DNA of 64,000 nt from Diphasiastrum complanatum. Its lineage: Eukaryota; Streptophyta; Lycopodiopsida; Lycopodiales; Lycopodiaceae. The DNA lies in NCBI GenBank assembly GCA_029204225.1, contig CM055108.1:12401955-12465954 (forward strand), read 5' to 3'. The position numbers were made by a program, and so were the translations under genes. The notes beneath the pieces are model-generated. The model made no database searches. It had not been told where the DNA came from and saw only the letters and a list, made by a program, of their open reading frames with translations. Of the stretch, positions 56,595-64,000 are shown piece by piece; the stretch's first letter is position 1; every line of letters begins with the position of its first letter.

Positions 56595-57590
56595 AAAGGA
56601 CAAAACTTAAGCAACAAATGAGTCTGATCGATCTTGATCAAAAGAAACTCTCTTGAGCAATGATAGGCGAATCCCCTCCCATGAAGCCCAAAGAGATCCA
56701 AAAGTAATGGATGAAAGGAAAAAAGAGCTATAAAAAAAAAAGAAAAGATTCAGACAACCGTGAAGCTATAGAATAAAGCGAGCTCCTCATTGGTCAAAGC
56801 TCGACATTGCAAAGGTCCAAGGCTGCAAGTGTAAAGCTATTAGTTCCTTCACCCTTCCACCAAGCCTTCATCGTTTCCCTACCATCACCAAACCATCTGT
56901 CCAAATCTGTTCCTACCACCAATGTGTTGATGGGTCCATCTCCTTGAAGACTATTAACCAAGGTTTGTGCAACCTATCAATCGAAGATTCTCCTCTTCAC
57001 ATCAAGGAAAGAGCATCGACAAAACTGGAATTTCAATTGAGAGAAGAACTGTGAAAACGCCTAGAAGCAAAATGGACGATACAGACATCCTAGAAGTTAG
57101 TACCTACCAAAAAATTAATGATGAAATTGTCAATGGCAGATACAAGTGATAAAAGAAAAAGACACGCATGATGCAGTCAGGCATGCATGTTGTGAAGCTG
57201 CTGGGAGCTCTCCAATTTTGAGAATGTCAACCACTTGCAGCAATAAGACATTTTGGTTATATTGCAGCAAACAATTTTTGTGATAAAGACCGGTAGCAAT
57301 AAGCACTTGGTTTTGTGCAAGCGAATGAAAATCTACAGTTTTCCAAGTGACAATCGAAGATGCCAATGCGGAAGTGGAGCGACATCATTCAATATGAGTT
57401 GTAGTGGGTCTTACAACACATTAGGAGTGGGATGATGTTGGCTGATTCTGACGAATCCCCAGGATACTCGACCAGAGCTACCCACGAGCACCTCTCACCT
57501 TAGACCGAGGAGGTCTCTAAGAAGATGAGACAAACAATGGCTGACAGCCAAGAAGTACTAGTTAAGAATGACAAGCAAGAACTGTGTAAG
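56595..57590. other. Unrecognised repeated region, unit C
   Basis: Counterpart of about 5632-6600. No recognised domain; short frames differ from those of A and B. Confidence 0.5.
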
Positions 57591-57702
57591 CCTCATAGTA
57601 AATCCCGAAAGATGGAATGACCATGTAGGAACTAGTATATCTAGGCAAAGTAATAAATGCAAGTAGACCCCTCTTAAAGAAAGTAGAGTGAGCCACCTTT
57701 TG

Positions 57703-58210
57703 ATGGTGACCTCTAGTGGAGAGCATTATTCCACTTGTAATTTGTGAAATGTGGAAATTCCACTAGGATGCCACCTAAGGAGCTCTCTTGCGAAGAGGAG
57801 CTTTTTGTGTATTGTATCTACTCCATGCTGAAATGAGAAGAGGCTTCACGAGTTTGGTGCATCCATTGAGCTCCTTGATCATGCTTGTTTCTTGAGTGAT
57901 GCATTCATGATCTTGCCCTTCCCTCCTTTGCGTGTGGTTGTGGATATTAATGGTGACCTCTAGTGGAGAGCATTATTCCACTTGTAATATGTGAAATTTG
58001 GAAATGCCACTATGATGCCACCTAAGGAAGTCTATTGTTCATTTAGGAGACTCACCCTTTGTAGAAGGGAGATGTTTGTGTAATGCATCTCCTCCATGTC
58101 CAAATGAGAAGTGCCTCCATGAGTTTGGTGCATCCTTTGAGCTCCTTGATATTGATTGCTTTCTTGAGTGATTCTCTTATGATCATGCCCTTCCATCCCT
58201 TGTGTGTGGT
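57703..58210 (+). repeat. LTR-like block duplicated in tandem, unit C
   Basis: Two diverged copies, about 57703-57949 and 57950-58210, each starting near 'atggtgacctctagtgg' and ending near 'gtgtgtggttg'. Units A and B have one. The first copy has a shortened central part (ctctcttgcgaagagg). Confidence 0.75.
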
Positions 58211-58269
58211 TGGGGATTTAGTGGTGGATTATTTTCTTGCTTTCCTAGTTGTGGATTAGATTTCTTTTC

Positions 58270-59250
58270 TTGCTTGTGGATTAATATAGGAATCAACATT
58301 CAGGTAAACTACTAAGGCTAGAAATCTGGTATAAATCTTGTAGATTTATTGACATTCTAGTGCTTGATGTTCTTGGGATGTTCAAGCATTAAGAAATGAG
58401 TGTTTTTTTATTCTTGGACTTCTAAAATGCTGTTAGATTAGTTTCTTGTTTCAGTTATGTGGATTAATGTATGTGTAGAATAGTTTTAATGTTTAAGATC
58501 TGATTAAATTTTGTTTTTGCAATATTAAAGTAGCATTTCATGGCATTTCAACCACTCTACACGTTGATTTCTTGGTTGAATGCATGATCTGCAAGCATGT
58601 GATTCCAGTGCAAGAGTGACTGCCTTGAGTCGTCCTCTGACAGGCGCAAGATAATACTACAATGATTACCAGTCCCCTTTTGTCTTATTTGGGCTTTGAA
58701 TAAAGAACGTTAACTTCAAGAAACTACCCAACGTAGCCTAGTAATAGGCAGAGTCTGTTCTAGAACCAAAAATGAAGTAAAGAAGAATCAACCGATTCTC
58801 TAGAGTAGGAAATCAGTGAACACTTTCACATAGCAGAAAGGATTATGCACCAAGAACCACCATTGATAATCAAACTAGGTAGCAACCAAGTAGTCACCTA
58901 ATGACACAGGGAGGTGTGCAAGAGAGAATCTATCGATTGAACTTTCAAAGGCACACATGCAAACTTGCATGCAAGTTTTTGGAGCTTCATAGTGGGAGAA
59001 GAAGGAAATCATATTCCCTTGGCTCCTTCAATCATGCCTTTTACGCTGATGAATCTTGTTCTGAAGTATGATTCTCTGCTCTTGTTTGTGTGCATGAAGC
59101 GCTTAGTGATTAAAGCTTGCTTTTGGGGTGCATGCATGAATGTTTTTGTACACTCAGTTGTAGGTGCTCTTTGGTTGAAGCCTACAAGCAAAGTAATTTG
59201 TGCATGTAAGGAACATAGAACTGCTGGACCGTAAATCAAATCTAATGGTT
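58270..59250 (-). other. Flank 3' of NF-YB, unit C
   Basis: Counterpart of 38650-39722. The short frames at 58965-59234 (+) and 59009-59320 (-) overlap on opposite strands, so at most one could be real. Nothing recognised. Confidence 0.4.
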
Positions 59251-59252
59251 CA

Positions 59253-59902
59253 TCAGCAGCATAAGATTGCTTGTGAGCTTTGGTTGTTTCTAGAACTCTT
59301 TCTGTGAATCGGCAATCCATACGATGCCATCATGGGATGTTGCCCATAGATCTGAGGCTGGATGTATGGAGAATTATGCATCACTGGAACCGCAGAACGA
59401 TGAACTCCCCCATTATGGCCTCCATTTGGGACTCCATGAATTGCTCCCTCCTTCACACGCGCCGCTGTAACTGATTCCTCTGCTTTGTCATTGATACCTT
59501 TTTCCCGCTCCAGTTCCCTGTATCTTTGAAGATACACTTTCAGAGGCTCCACATAGTCTTCAACCCCTAAAGTGTTCATTGCCCATAGCAGATCATCACC
59601 ATGGATGGTTTTTCGATTCTCATGTTGGCAGTTATCTGACGCCTCCCCTGTTATGAAGCTTATGAACTCCGAAACACATTCTTGCACTATTCTTTGGCAT
59701 CCTTGGAGGTTTTCGCATTAGATGGAAGGTCTTTCATCATGAAGTGGGCTACATTAGCTATGATCAGAAGCTGGTCTTGTTCTCGGAGGGAAGAAGACTC
59801 ACGACCACCTCCATACTGGCCCCTAGAGTCATTTTTTAAAGGGCCACTGCTGTTAGGGCTACCGCTCGACCTCTCTACTGAACCCCCATCAGTGTCTGCT
59901 AA
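59253..59902 (-). pseudogene. NF-YB pseudogene, unit C first copy
   Basis: Nearest to the ancestral state. Upstream half: S-S-S-L-R-E-Q-D-Q-L-L-I-I-A-N-V and [10 protein letters not shown], with no stop at the site broken in A and B. Then a one-base loss near 59689 where K-E-T-V is expected, then frame 59253-59687 with the rest of the histone fold and [12 protein letters not shown]. Start position is TTA (59900-59902), as in the others. Lost start and the shared indel show the gene was dead before the triplication. Confidence 0.88.
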
Positions 59903-60006
59903 GCTGGAACTTCAAGCAAAAAATTCAGACGAGAATCTCAAGGTAGGGCTTGAAGCTAGGGTTTGAAGCTAGGATGATTTTAAACCTTTGAAGTGGCAAC
60001 GAAGGT

Positions 60007-61226
60007 ATGTGCTTGTTAATTAGCTTAATTACGGTTCTCTCCTGCTTGATGATTCAAACTGGAAATGTGCAATATAACAGTCCAGGCATGGTTAAGGGTG
60101 AAGAAGAGAGGTTTCAGAGTATGGGAGTAAAAAAGGCCCTCACCACCACCACCATCACTACCACTTTCGTAAATATACAACTCATTACTCCCTTACTTAT
60201 CCATTTAACCATTCCCCGGTTTTGGTTTCCAACCTCCCATCCTCGACCCACTGAGTTCCCAAACCTCCAAGACCATGACAGCATGTCAGAGAGAGCTAAG
60301 CAATCCTTGAAGTGGCATGATGAGGCCTCCTACCATCTTATTGGCTAGTAGATCAGTTGGTGAAAACAGGCGGAGGTGCTCAAGGCAAAGAACCAGGAGC
60401 TACAACACAAAGATGCCCAAGCTGCAGGCATCCTTGAAAGAAATCAGTGCTGAATAGGCCAAGAGACAAGAGGAGCAAACTAAGTTCTCAACTCAACTTC
60501 CGTCTCGACAACAAGTGCAAGACCAGCTCAACAAGGAGTTGGTCCTCGTGTGCCACTACAAGGATATTGGCACCGGCTGTCTCCGTAATCCTGCCATGGG
60601 TTCCTCCACTTACACCCAATTATCCCACTCACTCTTTCTTTTTCACGAACAATTATTATCCTTCCTTCCCTCATTTTTTTCCTTCTACTTATTCGACGAC
60701 CTCCACCTTTAACACCATGACTACCACATCTTCTTTTAAGTTTGATGATAATTCTTTGAAGCAATTTATTTCACCAAGAGCTACATATAACCTCATCACT
60801 AACCCACCACCCATCTCTCGTCCACTAACTTCACCACCTTCACCTGACACCCAATCACTTGAGTTTGATTCTCCAGATCAAACCCTAGCACTTGGCGAGA
60901 ATGTGTCACTCTCAAAGGGACTTTCCTCAATGCTTCCAGGGAGCAATAGTGACACTTTTGTTGGCCCAACGCCTGAGGAATCAACCTTAGATCTGCAGCG
61001 TAAAGCGAAGTTCCAAGATACCAAGAGTGTCACAACTCCACATGACTATTTGGCAAGGCCTTCAACGAAGTTGTCCAAGAAATCCGAAAAAAAGATCCAG
61101 AGACAATTTGACGATCGAAAGGAGTCCGAGGATTTTTGGAGGACATATAAGAGAAAAGACCGGGGAGGTTTAAAGAAAGTGACTAATGAAGATTACCCCA
61201 AACTCAGCAGCTTAGTAAATGCCTAG
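60007..61226 (+). pseudogene. Unrecognised decayed coding region, unit C first copy
   Basis: Frame 60007-60348 ends early by a one-base loss near 60340; frame 60447-61226 is again 259 codons. About 25 residues differ from unit A, with most base changes altering the protein, including charge changes, and few silent ones. This argues against a maintained gene. Confidence 0.45.
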
Positions 61227-61355
61227 CGACCACACCCCTTTTGGAGAATCGTAATGTTGTTGAACAATGATGAACAACTCCAAGAGTATCTAAGGGCACC
61301 AAGTTGGGCTCACTTGTATTAAACCTTTCATTCTTGGTAACAAGGGTCTCTCTTA

Positions 61356-61565
61356 TTTGGCATCCTTGGAGGTTTTCGCATTAGATGGAAGGTCTTTCAT
61401 CATGAAGTGGGCTACATTAGCTATGATCAGAAGCTGGTCTTGTTCTCGGAGGGAAGAAGACTCACGACCACCTCCATACTGGCCCCTAGAGTCATTTTTT
61501 AAAGGGCCACTGCTGTTAGGGCTACCGCTCGACCTCTCTACTGAACCCCCATCAGTGTCTGCTAA
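61356..61565 (-). pseudogene. NF-YB N-terminal fragment, unit C second copy
   Basis: Second copy of the NF-YB 5' part, made by the tandem duplication; ends at the junction in the first histone-fold helix region. Nearly the same as 59693-59902. Confidence 0.88.
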
Positions 61566-61669
61566 GCTGGAACTTCAAGCAAAAAATTCAGACGAGAATC
61601 TCAAGGTAGGGCTTGAAGCTAGGGTTTGAAGCTAGGATGATTTTAAACCTTTGAAGTGGCAACGAAGGT

Positions 61670-62889
61670 ATGTGCTTGTTAATTAGCTTAATTACGGTTC
61701 TCTCCTGCTTGATGATTCAAACTGGAAATGTGCAATATAACAGTCCAGGCATGGTTAAGGGTGAAGAAGAGAGGTTTCAGAGTATGGGAGTAAAAAAGGC
61801 CCTCACCACCACCACCATCACTACCACTTTTGTAAATATACAACTCATTACTCCCTTACCTATCCATTCCACCATTCTCCAGTTTTGTTTTCCAACCTCC
61901 CATCCTCGAACCACTGAGTTCCCAAACCTCCAAGACCATCACAGCATGTCAGAAAGAGCTAAGCAATCCTTGAAGTGATATGATGAGGCCTCCTACCATC
62001 TTCATTGGTTAGTAGATCAGTTGGTGAAAATAGGGGGAGGAGCTCAAGGCAAAGAACCAGGAGCTACAATACAAAGATGCCCAAGCTACAGGCATCCCTG
62101 AAAGAAATCAATGTTGAATAGGCCAAGACGCAAGAGGAGCAAACTAAGTTCTCAACTCAACTTCCGTCTCTACAACAAGTGCAAGACCAACTCAACAAGG
62201 AGTTGGTCCTCGTGTGCCACTACAAGGATGTTGGCACCGACTGTCTGCGTAATCCTGCCATGGGTTCCTCCGCTTACACCCAGTTATTCCACTCACTCTT
62301 TCTTTTTCACGAAAAATTATTATCCTTCCTTCCCTCATTTTTTTCCTTCTACTTATTTGACGACCTCCACCTTTAACACCATGACTACGACATCTTCTTT
62401 TAAGTCTGATGATAATTTTTTAAGCAATTTATTTCACCAACAACTGCATATAACCTCATCACTAACCCACCACCCATCACTCATCCACTAACTTCGCCAC
62501 CTTCACATGACACCCAATCACTTGAGTTTGATTCTCCAGATCAAACCCTAGCACTTGGCGAGAATATGTCGCTCTCAAAGGGACTTCCCTCAATGCTTCC
62601 AGGGAGCAATAGTGACACTTTTGTTGCACCAACGCATGAGGAATCACCCTTAGATCTAGAACGTAAAGCGAAGTTCCAAGATACCAAGAGTGTCACAACT
62701 CTACATGACTATTTGGCAAGGCCATCAAGGAAGTTGTCCGAGAAATCCAAAAAAGAGATCCGGAGACAATTTGACAATCGAAAGGAGTCCGAGGATTTTT
62801 GGAGGACATATAAGAGAAAAGACCGGGGAGGTTTAAAGAAAGTGACTAATGAAGATTACCCCAAACTCAGCAGCTTAGTAAATGCCTAG
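61670..62889 (+). pseudogene. Unrecognised decayed coding region, unit C second copy
   Basis: Frames 61670-61978, 62111-62491 and 62566-62889. The 259-codon frame is broken by a one-base loss near 62420 (a T-run). The last part keeps the basic W-R-T-Y-K-R-K-D end. Confidence 0.45.
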
Positions 62890-63006
62890 CGACCACACCC
62901 CTCTTGGAGAATCGTAATGTTGTTGAACAATGAAGAACAACTCCAAATTATCTAAGGGCACCAAGTTGGGCTCACTTTTATTAAATCTTTGATTGTTGGT
63001 AACAAG

Positions 63007-63008
<2 letters not shown>

Positions 63009-63054
<46 letters not shown>
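63009..63054 (+). repeat. (CT)n microsatellite, unit C
   Basis: CT run of about 46 bases, ending with interrupted ctcgctcg to 63062. In the first tandem copy only 'tctctct' remains at 61347-61353. Confidence 0.95.
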
Positions 63055-63057
<3 letters not shown>

Positions 63058-63062
63058 CGCTC

Positions 63063-64000
63063 GTGGATGATAAGTCGTTATAACTAACCCTATTATGCTT
63101 AGTTTACAACTCAACGGAAGAACACACTGTTCAGGTCGGCCTTTTTTGTCTAAATCACCTCACCTAAACCCAGACTATGAATATAAACATTGATTGTAAG
63201 CTAATCATTCACCCTAAATCTAATGGACAGCATTTATTACTGGAAGAAACTTCTTCCACAAGCCAAACCCGATGGGCTCTATCGAAGACTACATATAGCG
63301 CATAAACCATACCCATTGTCACCATTACAGCGATTGAATAGGAGTTCACTACTTTCTTTTTCCTCTTGTCTACAAGTGAAGTGATGGGTACGCACCATAG
63401 CCATATGTCTCTCTTGACTTCATGCTCTTTAACTTTGTAGTTTACCATTTTATGATGGATTATTCATGCTTAGATTCATCGCTGGACATCGAGCTATGCT
63501 ACATCTTTTTGGTAGCCTTTATGCGTGCAGAAGCAGCGCTGGCTTTCCAACCATAATTAGCATCGTTTACAACATCATGCAATATTTAGAATACAATAAA
63601 AATATCAAAAATTTCCCTACAGGGTCAGCGCTGGTTTTTCAGAACTCTACGACCTTTTTCGAGCTTCTTTGTATGCACAGAAGCGTTAATTTACTAGCAT
63701 TGAAAACCAGCGATGGGCCTTCGGTTGACTGGAATGACGTGTTTTTTATCTCTATGTGCATTCCGTTTATCAGATTATAGACTGTTGGTACAGCGATTTG
63801 CTACAAGGAAAACATTCACTTATTGCTTGAAATGGTAGACTTGTTTAACATACAATTAGCAGGTTGATAAAGCAGGTCCAAAGTAGAGTGAATGCATGCT
63901 GATTCGATTAGACACACATGCTTCACTCATTAAAGGTCAAATTAATCTGATGTGGTGTCATATGTTCTGTTACAAAAACAAACATTAGAATCTGAGAGCA
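63063..64000. other. Non-coding tail of the unit, unit C, cut by window end
   Basis: Counterpart of 8952-10060. Two deletions relative to A: about 85 bp at 63680 and about 100 bp at 63920 (including the CA run). No gene seen. Confidence 0.6.

Larger units (their letters stand above)
59693..63018 (+). repeat. 1,663-bp tandem duplication, unit C
   Basis: 59693-61355 and 61356-63018 are direct copies with indels, offset 1,663. The junction is at 61355/61356 (ctctctta then tttggcat). The left end lies in NF-YB, the right end in the (CT)n microsatellite. Confidence 0.92.

Noticed and set aside
62875-63114. Minus frame with an Arg-Glu run
   Set aside because: The run is translation of the CT microsatellite.
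1-64000. tRNA, rRNA or other structured RNA genes
   Set aside because: Scanned for tRNA-like box A/B and conserved rRNA stretches by eye; the only tRNA-related sequences are the 12-base primer sites.

Overview
The window looks like plant nuclear DNA from a large, repeat-rich genome. A gymnosperm is possible, but I cannot fix the species from the sequence. The evidence is Ty1/copia and Ty3/gypsy elements with initiator-Met-tRNA primer sites (TGGTATCAGAGC), plant-type NF-YB sequence, and very low coding density. I see no intact host gene. The only fully intact long reading frame is the 1,316-codon polyprotein of one young copia element (Copia-B).

Layout: the window is about two and a half copies of one composite unit in direct tandem. 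Unit A is about 1-19244, unit B about 19245-50821, and unit C 50822 to the window end. The base unit is about 19 kb and runs in this order: (1) a non-coding repeat block R; (2) a dead gypsy/copia chimera (gypsy gag-protease, RT thumb, RNase H and integrase, then a copia gag, then inverted copia integrase and a gypsy scrap); (3) about 1.4 kb of unrecognised sequence; (4) an LTR-like block; (5) an antisense NF-YB pseudogene; (6) a decayed region with a 259-codon frame; (7) a CT microsatellite; (8) about 1.9 kb of non-coding tail; (9) a non-LTR retroelement scrap; (10) a forward copia remnant (Copia-D); (11) an antisense copia remnant with an LTR (Copia-E). R then starts again.

Unit B is enlarged to about 31.6 kb. 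It carries two later copia insertions with 5-bp target-site duplications: Copia-C (23281-27056, internally deleted, TSD TATTG) and Copia-B (27527-33387, minus strand, TSD GAAAG). It also has an inverted copy of R and an 0.8-kb inverted duplication. Unit C carries a 1,663-bp tandem duplication across NF-YB and the 259-codon frame, and one 214-bp segment has been swapped for unrelated DNA.

How the parts relate: nothing here forms a working pathway apart from Copia-B, which encodes gag, protease, integrase, RT and RNase H in one frame. Copia-C and Copia-D are non-autonomous and carry, in place of RT, a related non-pol cassette that I do not recognise. Units A and B differ by roughly 0.4% between about 6540 and 10908 (A numbering) but by several percent on both sides, which suggests recent sequence exchange. 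All percentages are by-eye counts, not alignments.
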